The notes under the pieces: model-generated
The model's database searches: none
Seen by the model: the letters and a program-made list of their open reading frames with translations, nothing else
Told to the model about the DNA's origin: nothing
Position numbers and translations under genes: made by a program
NCBI RefSeq assembly: GCF_026151205.1
Contig: NC_087079.1
Coordinates: forward strand, 9,724,635-9,788,634
From: Bolinopsis microptera
Lineage: Eukaryota > Ctenophora > Tentaculata > Lobata > Bolinopsidae
Reading direction: 5' to 3'
DNA length: 64,000 bases
Shown: piece by piece, positions 9,906 through 19,184 of the stretch
Numbering within the stretch: the first letter of the stretch is position 1
Layout: each line of letters starts with the position of its first letter

Positions 9906-12900
9906 TTAATACTTCCCAGTGGAATAAAGATTTATGAAACGCTTCTTTGCCACAAAAGGATGAAACCAAAGATATTCATTATGTGTCTCCTTATTGCTTA
10001 AATAACTGGGTCCTTCAATTTTCCCTAAAACTTCATTCGAAACATTCCAAAAATAAAAATCATTTACACTGTTTTTAGAAATCATTTCTTTCTTAAATCC
10101 ATCCAATCTAACTTTAAAGCTTAAAACTGTCGAGCAGTTCTTGACATCTGAAGGGAGTTTGTTCCAGTAAGGAATGACTCGCTCCGGAAGAAAAGAAGAC
10201 TGGAGATTCTTAACTTTAGTTACACTCTTATTACACCTATTGGTTGAAACTAGATTAAGACCAGATCTGCTCATTCTGAACAAACCCGATCCATATTCAG
10301 TCAAACCACTAGTTACTTTAAAAGCTTCAATAAGGTCCCCACGTATTCGCCGCTCTGCCAGCGTTGTCAAATTGAGGATATCCAGTCTGCAGCTGTATGG
10401 AAGAGTACCCACCTCATCAATAAGACGGGTAAACCGCCTCTGGACGCTCTCCAGCTCCAAAACAGTCCCCCAACTTCCATGAGCCGCAACTGGATTCCAC
10501 AATTGGACACAATACTCAAGATGAGGTCTTATCAAAGCTTTATAAATAGCTATCATTACAACCTTTTCTCTAATAACTAAGTTCCTTACAATCCAGCAGA
10601 TCATACGATTTGCTTTAGAAATACATGCTTTTATCTGTTCATTCCAAAGCAAGGAGCTATGGGTAATAACCCCCAAATCTTTTTCCTGTGCAGATACTTC
10701 TAGTTCTACTCCATTTACAATATAATTCGAGTTAGGATTATTATTCAGATTAATATGGACTACTTTACACTTGGCAGGATTGAAGTTTAAGTGCCAAATA
10801 CTCTCCCAAATTTCGAGTTCTAAAATATCATCAGATACACTTCTATGGTTAGCTGCATTACAAACTAACTTGAGATCATCTGCAAATAATTTAATCTTAT
10901 TTTTAACATTGTCAGGTAAATCGTTTATATAAAGAATAAATAGCAAAGGACCCAATACTGACCCCTGGGGAACACCAGATAACACGTGTTTCACCTCAGA
11001 CCATTGTCCTTCTACACAAACCCTCATGGTTCTGTCTGTCAGAAAGTCTTTTATAACATCTAAAACTTTTCCCTTGACCCCAAACCCCTCCAATTTAGAT
11101 AGAAGTCTAAAGTGGGGGACTGTGTCAAAAGCTTTACTAAAATCAAAATACAAAAGATCGACAGGAGCACCTTCGTCTAAAATATCAAGAATATTATCAA
11201 ATGTCTCTAAGAGATTAGATAGACAAGATTTACCCTTCACAAATCCATGCTGATGCTTTGAAATTCGTTCTTCTAAAAATGTTAATAAATGTGCCCTCAC
11301 CAACTTTTCATACACTTTGCACAAAATACAAGTTAATGAGACAGGTCTATAATTTAAGGGATCAGATTTAACACCCTTTTTGAACAATGCTACAACAGAT
11401 GCTGTCTTCCAAATGTCAGGCAGGACTCCTGTTTCTGAACACTTAACAAATAATTTAGTTACAGCTTCAACAAACTTTTCATCGTATGCTAAGGATTTCA
11501 ACAACTTTGGATGAACGCCATCCGGACCAGAACTCTTAAAAACATTAAGCTTTAAAAGCTGCTTCTTGATATCAGAACTGCTAATTTCCATATCATCAAT
11601 AACCTCTTTGTTATAACTCTTATTTTGGGGAAGAGGGCCAGGTGGTTCACGCACAAACACAGAACTAAAGGCACTAGCAAGTACCTCAGCTGACTCAGAT
11701 GAACTATCTGTGCGTGTACCATCTCCTCTATCTAAAGAAACAACACTTGACTTAACTTGACGTTTATTACGCAAATACGAGTAAAAAGATTTACAATTCT
11801 GTTTTAAATTAGATGTAATCTTCTTTTCATAATTTACTTTAGCTTTAATTTCTGCCACCTCAAAAATACGCTGCTTGCTATTTGCACAGCTAAAGTTAAT
11901 ATCCGAAGGATTAATATCAAATTCAGCCCATGCTCTGTCCTTGTTCTTCCTCATTCTTTTAAGTGAAGTTGTACTCCATGGCAACTTAACAGGTCTGTTG
12001 TCGAGATAAACCGAAGCAGCTGGGACAGCTGCAGCAACAGACTCCAATTTACCATGTAGTTCAACCCACATATCTTGAACATTATTTGTACAACTATAAT
12101 CCCAGTCAATATTATTCATACTAAAGTTATATAACTCTTCTGAGGAAATCTTACCCCAAATAGGCTTTAAAATCTTTTGTTTGGGACTTTTGTTAGTATT
12201 GGGCGAAACAACCAGTTCGACTAGTATCCCAACATGATCACTTTTGCCAAGCGGAGAAACGATCTTACAACCGTTGACAAGAGCATCATTTGTATACAAA
12301 ACCTGATCAAGAAGACTCTCTTGGAGAGTATCTTTCACAAGCCGTCTTCTGGTTGTTTCGTTAGTAAAGTACCACGTCAAACCACTGTCATTAAATAAAT
12401 CAATATACTTTTGTTGAATCATTAAAACATGATTCTTACTAGAAATACCACTATTTACACTACCAGTTTCCCAAGATACATTAGGTAGGTTAAAATCTCC
12501 TATGATAATGGTTTCAAAAACATTCTTTTCACTAGATATGTTCTTGATGCAAGATAATAACATATTATTCTGTTTTAAATTCAAAGATGTAGACCTATAA
12601 ATACAACAAATACTAATCAATCCACCAGAGGTATTGACATTAATAGCTAAAGAGTCTGGTGCTTTTAAAAATGAGCTCACTAATGAAGCATTGCAACTGT
12701 TTTTAATATAAATAATAGAACCTCCACCTCCACTTATGTTGCTAGTGGAGTTATCGATTTTAAAATCTCTGTCTTTTCTAAACATACTAAAACCTTCAAT
12801 AAAAATTTCAGCATCTAAAATATCACTATTAAAATGAGTTTCTGTAATGCAGATTACATGAATGGATTTATAAACTGATAGAATACATTTTAGTTCATCA

Positions 12901-12944
12901 ATTTTATTAAATAGTCCATTAGCATTAGTATAAAAAATATTCAT
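9906..12944 (-). CDS. LINE ORF2: endonuclease and reverse transcriptase
   Basis: 1012 aa with no internal stop. The N-terminal apurinic-type endonuclease domain (about residues 1-245) shows TNANGL near the start, CITETHF, IIGDFNLP and the closing GKSDH motif, each carrying the expected catalytic N, E, D, N or H. Reverse transcriptase (about 470-760) has YRPVSLTC, HGFVKGKSC, YFDFSKAFDTV (first catalytic Asp), SGVPQGSVLGPLLF and KLFADDLK (catalytic FADD). The C-terminal third has YLG-type, HLEYCVQLWNP and VIPYWNKLPSDVKN motifs. The start ATG lies 29 nt after the ORF1 stop, so reinitiation after ORF1 is plausible. It would nick target DNA and copy the element RNA by target-primed reverse transcription. 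All catalytic residues I can check are present, so the copy may be young or active. Confidence 0.95.
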   Translation of the reverse strand: MNIFYTNANGLFNKIDELKCILSVYKSIHVICITETHFNSDILDAEIFIEGFSMFRKDRDFKIDNSTSNISGGGGSIIYIKNSCNASLVSSFLKAPDSLAINVNTSGGLISICCIYRSTSLNLKQNNMLLSCIKNISSEKNVFETIIIGDFNLPNVSWETGSVNSGISSKNHVLMIQQKYIDLFNDSGLTWYFTNETTRRRLVKDTLQESLLDQVLYTNDALVNGCKIVSPLGKSDHVGILVELVVSPNTNKSPKQKILKPIWGKISSEELYNFSMNNIDWDYSCTNNVQDMWVELHGKLESVAAAVPAASVYLDNRPVKLPWSTTSLKRMRKNKDRAWAEFDINPSDINFSCANSKQRIFEVAEIKAKVNYEKKITSNLKQNCKSFYSYLRNKRQVKSSVVSLDRGDGTRTDSSSESAEVLASAFSSVFVREPPGPLPQNKSYNKEVIDDMEISSSDIKKQLLKLNVFKSSGPDGVHPKLLKSLAYDEKFVEAVTKLFVKCSETGVLPDIWKTASVVALFKKGVKSDPLNYRPVSLTCILCKVYEKLVRAHLLTFLEERISKHQHGFVKGKSCLSNLLETFDNILDILDEGAPVDLLYFDFSKAFDTVPHFRLLSKLEGFGVKGKVLDVIKDFLTDRTMRVCVEGQWSEVKHVLSGVPQGSVLGPLLFILYINDLPDNVKNKIKLFADDLKLVCNAANHRSVSDDILELEIWESIWHLNFNPAKCKVVHINLNNNPNSNYIVNGVELEVSAQEKDLGVITHSSLLWNEQIKACISKANRMICWIVRNLVIREKVVMIAIYKALIRPHLEYCVQLWNPVAAHGSWGTVLELESVQRRFTRLIDEVGTLPYSCRLDILNLTTLAERRIRGDLIEAFKVTSGLTEYGSGLFRMSRSGLNLVSTNRCNKSVTKVKNLQSSFLPERVIPYWNKLPSDVKNCSTVLSFKVRLDGFKKEMISKNSVNDFYFWNVSNEVLGKIEGPSYLSNKETHNEYLWFHPFVAKKRFINLYSTGKY

Positions 12945-12973
12945 GGGCTGACTACATTCTTTATCACTGCTAT

Positions 12974-13960
12974 TTACTTCTTCTCCACCTTTTTCTCTGT
13001 CTTTTCCTTCTCTGCTTCTTCCCGCCTCTTCTTCCTCTCTTCTCTGGCTAAAAAACGGATCTCTCGGTCTGCTCTGCAGAGATCCAGATTTATCCAGTAT
13101 GATGACTCTTTCCAGCCCTTGCCATGGTTGGAATAATAGTTAACTGACTCCTCGTCAGCTGTCTGGATGATCAATGGCCGACAGGAGTCTGGCTTACCTG
13201 GATCCACTTTACCTGCACGATGGCAACTGATAAAGTCACTTTTTTCAATCTTTAGTGTCTCCTTGCAGAACTTCGAGTCCTCTTCCTGGCGTAACTTGGA
13301 GTTAGCTTTCTTGCTCTCTGGTACATTCAAAACACACAGATTGAGCTTCCTTAAATTTCGCTCATATGCATCAGTGTGCATCTTTGTCTGAACTTTACTG
13401 ACAACACTTTGTGAAGCTTGCTGTAGGCTCATTTCTTCCATAACTTTCTTCTGACTATTTGCAGTAACATCAGCGAAGGACTGGAAAGCCTGGTTCACTA
13501 TCTTTGATATTTCTTTAGGTTTTTCAGACTCAAAGTTAGTTGGAATGTTCTCGTTCACTGCGTTTTCAACAACCCCTCTGATACAAGGTGTAAGAGCCTC
13601 AAGTTCCTGCCTAATAACATTCCTTAGTATTTTTGTTTCTTCATTATCAGGGTTCGAGGTCTGAGTCCTTTTGCTTTTTATGTAAGGTGATATAAAACAA
13701 TTCTGACAACGCCAGTTAGACAGATGGTCGCCTTCTTCTTGTGTCAGACCTGTCAGTCCAACACAGCAATAATGCCAGTACATATCACAGGTTGCACAAG
13801 CTAATGAAAACTCCTCTGCGATATACCTTCTGCATTCACAACTACGGTCTCCTTCATCTTCAGTTACATCCGTTTCTGCTGTAGCACCAGTTTTCTCTGG
13901 ACTTTTCTTGACATTTCGTTTTCGTGCCGTATCTCCTCGTGTCATACCTCCTCGTGTCAT
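12974..13960 (-). CDS. LINE ORF1: PHD-finger nucleic-acid-binding protein
   Basis: 328 aa. Residues about 35-95 form a PHD/RING-like zinc finger (CECRRYIAEEF, then CATCDMYWHYCC, then NWRCQNC). Around 190-300 there is an RRM-like region with KLNLCVLNVPES and a late GKVDPGKPDSCRPLII block. The C-terminus is a strongly charged KKRREEAEKEKTEKKVEKK tail. PHD-type ORF1 proteins are known in CR1-group LINEs, where ORF1 binds element RNA. The first 5 codons are duplicated (ATGACACGAGGAGGT twice, imperfectly), giving two possible in-frame starts 15 nt apart. The frame is intact, like that of ORF2. Confidence 0.9.
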   Translation of the reverse strand: MTRGGMTRGDTARKRNVKKSPEKTGATAETDVTEDEGDRSCECRRYIAEEFSLACATCDMYWHYCCVGLTGLTQEEGDHLSNWRCQNCFISPYIKSKRTQTSNPDNEETKILRNVIRQELEALTPCIRGVVENAVNENIPTNFESEKPKEISKIVNQAFQSFADVTANSQKKVMEEMSLQQASQSVVSKVQTKMHTDAYERNLRKLNLCVLNVPESKKANSKLRQEEDSKFCKETLKIEKSDFISCHRAGKVDPGKPDSCRPLIIQTADEESVNYYSNHGKGWKESSYWINLDLCRADREIRFLAREERKKRREEAEKEKTEKKVEKK

Positions 13961-14000
13961 ACCTCAATAAATGTATTTAATTGTAGTTGTGAAAATAGTT

Positions 14001-14776
14001 TAAAACTGATACACCTTACTAGACGTATTTTTGACCGTAGAATCGATTGAAAGTGGTTTCAAGATGATTGGACTGATTGTTCTGGGGTAAAATCGCAAAA
14101 AAACCGATTTTTGGGCCAAAAATAGGCCAAAAAACCATGTTTTTTGATATTTTGAGCAAGTTAATTTTGTTGGCATGTCGGCAAAACTTGCATAAAGATA
14201 GCTAAAAGACAGCCGCACAAGATTGTATAAAAATAAAACAAATCCCTCTATTTGTTCTGAGGTAAAAATCCAAAAAAGTGGTAAAAATTTTGACTTTTTT
14301 GCTTGAAGTTTGAATAATTTTTTGCAGTTGTATTAAATCAACCCAAAAATAGTCACATCGTGTTTGCCTAAATTTTTCCTTTCCGAGAAGTACCCACTTC
14401 ATATACTTTATCGAAGTTTGAATATTGTCACTCCGCAAGCGTTTTTGCCAAATTTTCGACGCGCACTACGCGCAAAAGCATTTAGTTGTTATCAATTGGC
14501 ACCCGCGCGTTCATCATAAATTTCAAACAGCTATAACTCAGCGAGATTATGTCCGTTCTAGCTCATATTTTCACACTAAATAGAAAATAATGTGATCTTA
14601 TTGCTGACAAAATATGAATATAATTACTCTATTTGCCTTAGAGTAATAGACTGTCAAAGTTTAAAACGCGCATTGGTATAGCACGTGACTAATAAGTCCA
14701 AATTTATACTTCTTAACATATTATCGATCCTTAGACATCATACTATTGTGTCCAATTAGCGGTTAGGTCTCTAAAC
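14001..14776. other. LINE 5' flank or host-element DNA
   Basis: AT-rich, with a region rich in AAAAACCGATTTTTGGGCC-like self-complementary stretches and a CGCGCACTACGCGC segment. It shows no supportable ORF. It could be the LINE 5' UTR or the interior of the surrounding inverted-repeat element. Confidence 0.4.
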
Positions 14777-14820
14777 TCGTAGCAGAAAACACGTCTTTTT
14801 GCCCGTAAGAGCCTCTACTA

Positions 14821-15440
14821 TAGTGTTTCAATCGTGTATTCGATGGGCAAGCACTCGCCACTTGAGGCCGAGACAAACGGCACCAGCTCCGCCCCGCAAC
14901 CGTGAAGTAAGGCGGGGCGGTGGTGTGCACCGTTTATACGGCCCACAGCACGAGACATTTTGAGCTCCAAGACTTAAGACTATAATTAAACGTAGCGACT
15001 TACCATCGTCAGCCGTCAAAAATTTAGAATTTGTATGTTATAAACTCTACACCTGCTATCAGTCTAACATGTAATTTAGTTTGTTATTGGCTAAATTTTC
15101 AACTCGATTAAGCGATGCAGACGGATGAACTAGGCTTCTCCTCCGTCAAAAACACAATGAGAGGGGATTGTGGAAGGACACGAACACTATTCGTTAACTC
15201 GTACCCCGGGTACCCCCTAGAACTGTGTCCCATCAGAGAGAGCCCATCACCCGTCAGATCGAAAACACACGTACCACCTCACAGCAAGTAGACCAAAGTG
15301 GCTCTTGTTTGTGAAAGGTGTATCAACTACCCGTCGAGGCGGTGGGTTGGGAGTCCCCCCTGGGATCATTTCGTCCGTAAAATTTTACACAAATAAAAAG
15401 GTACTATAAAATATCTTTAAAATTTATTTTAACGCACGTG
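14821..15440. other. Intergenic, GC-richer, unrecognised
   Basis: Noticeably GC-richer than its surroundings, with CGCCCCGC / GCGGGGCG dyads near 14890-14920 and several ACCCGTC repeats at 15240-15340. No rRNA, snRNA or tRNA could be recognised by eye. Confidence 0.35.
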
Positions 15441-15444
15441 CACT

Positions 15445-15579
15445 TAAGAGACCTCATAGCTCGTCTTCTGAGGTATGAGATTGATGGATTCTTCATCCAG
15501 TCCAAGGTGCTGGGCTTTTTGTCTTCCTCTGATTCCCCTGAGTGTGCTTTTTAGCAGATCAAGCATGATTGTACTGCAA
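15445..15579 (-). CDS. Possible terminal exon, unknown gene
   Basis: On the minus strand a good acceptor (TTGACATTGCAG) is followed by a 40-codon frame from the ATG MLDLLKSTLRGIRGRQKAQ to TSYEVS and a TAA. An AATAAA signal lies about 20 nt downstream (near 15421-15426). Composition is protein-like and mildly basic. Upstream exons would lie beyond 15600, where a transposon now sits, so the gene may be broken. It could also be a chance ORF. Confidence 0.25.
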
Positions 15580-16266
15580 TGTCAACCTATATCTAATCTA
15601 TTAAAAGAGTGACAACCATACTACACATTGAATTAGGGGGGGGGTCAACCTCATTTTACCTCATGAGGCCAGCCAAAAAAGGCAAAATTGGGATGAGGTA
15701 AAATGAGGTAAAATGAGGTAAATAAATCTAGTTTTCTAAGCCTTTTTTTAGAGACAAAAAAGGTTTATTCGAAGTCATTATACTATAATTCGAGGCTGTG
15801 CATGGTCTCCCATGATATTTAATGGTTTATTAGGGGTGATGTGGTCCCTGGGAAGGGGCATTCCCAGTTTAACCTACTTACTCTCCAAACTTGGGGTAAA
15901 TAAAACTTCGCATTATAATTATTATTTATGAAAAGAAAATTGAACATTTCAATTTCCATGATCCATTAGGATATTGTAAATAGCACTTGCTAAGTTTTGT
16001 AAAGGAATTAGCAATAACTTTAGTGTCACTTTGGCAGTTGCCAAATGGGGATATTTCCGCATTGCATGACATGGACCATTTAAATAATATCTTAATTTGA
16101 TATTGCGATTATCGAGTCACTCTGAAACAAATTGTATCTAACTAGACCAAATGTAAACAACAGTTGTGCATGGAACTGGATTGGATATCTACATGAATTT
16201 AGTCGAAATTGCATAGTGAAAGGTAATTTTATAATAAATTACTCATATAAACTCATACGGCTACCG

Positions 16267-17825
16267 GACAACTGAACCCAATTTGGACTTTTCCTAGACA
16301 GGGTAGCTTGGGAAAATAATTATAAACCCAATCAGACTACCTAATTAACTTTAAAACGACAACTGAACCCAATCGTCACTAGAAATCACTAACAGTTTAA
16401 CAGGTTTCCAAATACCGTTCTAGTTTAGCTGCTGCCTGGTTTCTAGTGCTATAATGCTTTCGGAGACAAAACAGAGACAATATTTCATTAATGTTAATTT
16501 TAATAGGTAATTGTAATACTCCTGAACAGTGGACTTGGCCCTAGTAACCCTTGACCTGAAACCACGGTGGAAACCTTCCACCATGTTACTGGTCCGGGGA
16601 TATTCAGGATCCACCATAATGGTGCAGAAGTGGTTCCAAAACTCAGTCGGACACTTGGGGTGGATCTAGGACCAGTCAAGTTAGCCAAACCAAGATAACT
16701 ACGTTCAAAGTAGTGTACCACATCCATGAGCAAAGGATAAGTAATGGCAATGTGAATGGACAGAGCCATTGAAAAAAGTTGAACTTTTCTAACACCTTCG
16801 AAAAAGCGTTCATAGCTGCCTTCTCGAAATCAATCATTATGATACCATCATCAATATTACAAACAGCACTCTTTATAATATTCAACAAAAATATATACGT
16901 CTTCTCCGTCTTGTCAGAAAGATACTGTGACCACCATCTCTCTTCCTTATGTATTGATCCGATCTGTATAACAAGCGTACTAATAGATGACAAGGTCTCA
17001 GGTGCCTTTCGATCGCGAGATCTGATCTAACAAGCTTACGTGTTCACGAAGCGTGCCGAAAAAGATATGATCCACTGCTCCTCAAGCATCGAGATCCGAC
17101 CCAGGGCTCGAGATCTGAACCATGGCAGGCCCTCCCAAAGCATCAGGAGTCAAGTAACCTGAGCCGAGTATCCAGCGTGCTAATGGTGCGTTCCATCAGT
17201 TTTGGAAGACATGAAACAGTGGAACTATAAGAACGCCCATCAAGATCCGTATCTACAAGGCTAACTTTCAAAGCTAGACGGACACGTTGTCAGTTTCCCA
17301 ATTTTTTACTGGATTAGAAACCAAACTATGGGAAGAGACTGAGAGGACGACTCCGTAAAGGCTGGATGGCCTGTGTTCTCGAGGATGCGGCTGACAGGTG
17401 TCGATAACATCAGCAGAGACGCAGTAAAACAGTTAGCTCTAAAACGAGTGGACACCGTAGAAGAGATGTGTGTGATGCAGGCCACTCCAGGAGGAGACCT
17501 CTTCAATCTTCATGTAGCATGTATGTATTAATATTTTACCGGGGTAAGCACAGGGCTCCAATGCTCTAAATTACAGTGGTCACGATCTATCCTATAGTGA
17601 TAATGACCACAGTCCCCTGCGAAGAAGGAGAACCTGAAAATCCGATCGTTGGGTTCAGTTGTCGTATTTCCTTGGGTTCAGTTGTCGTATTTCCAATTTG
17701 GGTGCAGTTGTGATATGACCTGGGTTCAGTTGTCGTTTTGGGCTTTAAGCTGATTGGTCACCCAATTAAGCTGATTGGGTGCCTGTTAACTGCGTGGGAA
17801 CTAGGTTCAATTGGGTTCAGTTGTC
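16267..17825. mobile_element. Nested MULE-like element
   Basis: Both ends carry GACAACTGAACCCAATT as inverted repeats. The same motif recurs subterminally: once more on the left at about 16359, and at least four times on the right between 17640 and 17760, usually as CGACAACTGAACCCAA. Arrays of subterminal motifs are typical of Mutator-like elements. Its interior holds a decayed MULE transposase on the minus strand. No clean target duplication could be read. Confidence 0.65.
16420..16993 (-). pseudogene. Decayed MULE transposase
   Basis: The minus strand has IDDGIIMIDFEKAAMNAFSK, the DFEKAA motif around a catalytic Asp of MULE-domain transposases. Further on, in a different frame, CPTEFWNHFCTIMVDPEY is followed by RTSNMVEGFHRGFRSRV, the conserved C-terminal (T/S)NN.VEG.HR block. 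At least two frameshifts separate these segments, and N-terminal and zinc-finger parts are missing. Non-functional. Confidence 0.75.
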
Positions 17826-18047
17826 TGCCACCCACTCATACTTCATACAATTCTAAGTTCTTATGTACATGTTCAATGTTCATGATTCGCTGTAGAATAA
17901 AGGGCGGTTCACAAAACCACCTTTCGTTTAAATAATTAGATATCACCTCTAATTAGTTGCTCTATAGGGTCGGGAACAACCAAACATTTTTTTGTGTCTC
18001 TACGGTTTCTTATAATACTGACTTGGGCCACGCCCATATTTTTCACC

Positions 18048-18386
18048 AATTTTTAACAGGTAAAATTCTCTAAATCGTCAATTTAGTCACGAAGGAGTAT
18101 GGAAGGAGTTCTAAATGTGTGCTCCTCTAATATAAACAGTATGAAATGGTTAACTTTAGTCAAGGTCTCATGTCTCTACGACCTTCACTTTTGGCGCTGT
18201 GAATCTTGCGCTTCAAGCGCAATGCGCAAATTCCTGCAGGAACTTCCCGACATTGTAGAGACCTGAGACCTCGACTAAAGTTAACCATTTCTTACTGTTT
18301 ATATTAGAGGAGCACACATTTAGAACTCCTTCCATACTCCTTCGTGACTAAATTGACGATTTAGAGAATTTTACCTGTTAAAATTT
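18048..18386. repeat. Foldback palindrome, 133-bp arms
   Basis: The arms 18048-18180 and 18254-18386 are reverse complements with only a few mismatches, for example GTTCTAAATGTGTGCTCCTC against GAGGAGCACACATTTAGAAC. The 73-bp centre contains a further dyad GCGCTTCAAGCGC. A related sequence (GGCCACGCCCATATTTT, ACAGGTAAAATATCTAGAAT, GAAGGAGTA) occurs at 41222-41300, so this is a dispersed family. Confidence 0.85.
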
Positions 18387-18696
18387 TTGCCGAGATTTAC
18401 CTCATGAGGCCAGCCAAAAAAGGCAAAATTGGGATGAGGTAAAATGAGGTTGACCCCCCCCCGAATTAGGATTCCTTTAAATATCAAATTGATTTATTGT
18501 AAACTTGTTTACTCTGTAATAAATGGCATAAAATTGAATTTTTGTTTAACTGAATGTAGTGAGGCATGTTAAGAACGAGGATAAGATTTGAAATGTTTAG
18601 GACAACTCTTACTGCTCTACAAGGGTACTGAGGAAAGAAGCTGGGCACCATGCCAAACATGAGATCCATCTATCAGAAGTCTCATACAACCTCATC

Positions 18697-18780
18697 CAGT
18701 GGCGTAACAAAGGGCCCCGCTGACCCCGCTGTGCGGGGGGGGGGGGGGGGGGGGGGGGCACAGGTAACATTACGCAACTG
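18697..18780. mobile_element. 84-bp hAT-like MITE
   Basis: The left end is CAGTGGCGTAAC; the right end in reverse is CAGTTGCGTAATGTTACCTG. Flanks are ACCTCATC (18689-18696) and ACCTCATG (18781-18788), an 8-bp duplication with one mismatch. The core is a run of 24 G (18735-18758). The same terminal motif occurs at 8657-8677 and 54932. Confidence 0.65.
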
Positions 18781-19179
18781 ACCTCATGCCTGCCCCTATA
18801 ATGGAGTAGATAATGTGTTTTGAAACTTGTATATATTTGATTCTCTTTTTTAAATTTTTTAATTGTGTTCTGCCAATTGCGTCAGTTGATTTAATTGAAT
18901 GTACACATTGTTTGAATGATATTTATCAAAAGTTGAAGTTTAAATTTACTACTGGACGGCCAAAAGGTGCAACATTTTAACAAGTTTTATTGGTATATGG
19001 AAAGCAATGGTGAACAGTACACCGTTGTGATTTTAAATGCATATAAGCCACTTGGGCCTGCTAGCAGCTCTTGCAAGATAAGTATAGTTCAAAGAGAGGA
19101 TGCATCCGTAAAGCAAAGTATTACAATGTAAAATGCAAATTGTGTAGAATATCAACTATTTACGATTTTTTTTCTTTAG
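18781..19179. other. Upstream region of the epoxide hydrolase gene
   Basis: AT-rich, with no ORF of its own. It ends in a strong polypyrimidine tract and 3' splice site (TTTTTTTTCTTTAG) immediately before the start codon, so the promoter and first exon, or a spliced leader, lie elsewhere. Confidence 0.4.
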
Positions 19180-19184
19180 GCAAA

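Larger units (their letters stand above)
9701..14000 (-). mobile_element. Apparently intact CR1-group LINE
   Basis: A non-LTR retrotransposon on the minus strand with two uninterrupted ORFs. ORF1 (328 aa) has a PHD-type zinc finger. ORF2 (1012 aa) has endonuclease and reverse transcriptase. The 3' UTR (9905-9749) ends in a GTAA/TTAC microsatellite at 9701-9748, in keeping with CR1-like elements, which have short repeated 3' tails rather than poly-A. The 5' boundary is not certain; 14000-14776 may be 5' UTR or host element DNA. A second, 5'-truncated copy of the same 3' UTR lies at 53448-53600. Confidence 0.85.
9651..14820. mobile_element. Inverted-repeat element enclosing the LINE
   Basis: The left end reads TAGTAGAGGCTCTTACGGGC, and the right end (14801-14820) is its exact reverse complement. 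Similarity continues inward for about 40 bp more (left CTGCTCGATACGTTAGGGACC, right in reverse CTGCTACGAGTTTAGAGACC). TA or TAG flanks both sides and could be the target duplication. Between these ends lies the complete LINE, so the likeliest reading is a DNA element into which a LINE inserted. A composite element mobilised as a unit cannot be excluded. Confidence 0.6.
15638..18462. mobile_element. G-tract-capped element with 8-bp duplication
   Basis: The left end reads G7 then TCAACCTCATTTTACCTCAT. The right end, read in reverse, is G9 then TCAACCTCATTTTACCTCAT. GAATTAGG flanks both sides exactly (15630-15637 and 18463-18470). Each end also folds on itself: ACCTCATTTTACCTCAT, a 28-nt spacer with GGCCAGCCAAAAAAGGC, then ATGAGGTAAAATGAGGT. 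The simplest history is a small foldback element later enlarged by insertions: a decayed MULE at 16267-17825 and a palindrome at 18048-18386. Confidence 0.75.

Noticed and set aside
14821-15370. Structured GC-rich segment as an rRNA or snRNA gene
   Set aside because: No snRNA, 5S or SRP sequence landmark could be matched by eye; left as unrecognised intergenic DNA.
16779-17030. Plus-strand frame over the MULE fragment
   Set aside because: A shadow of the decayed transposase on the minus strand.
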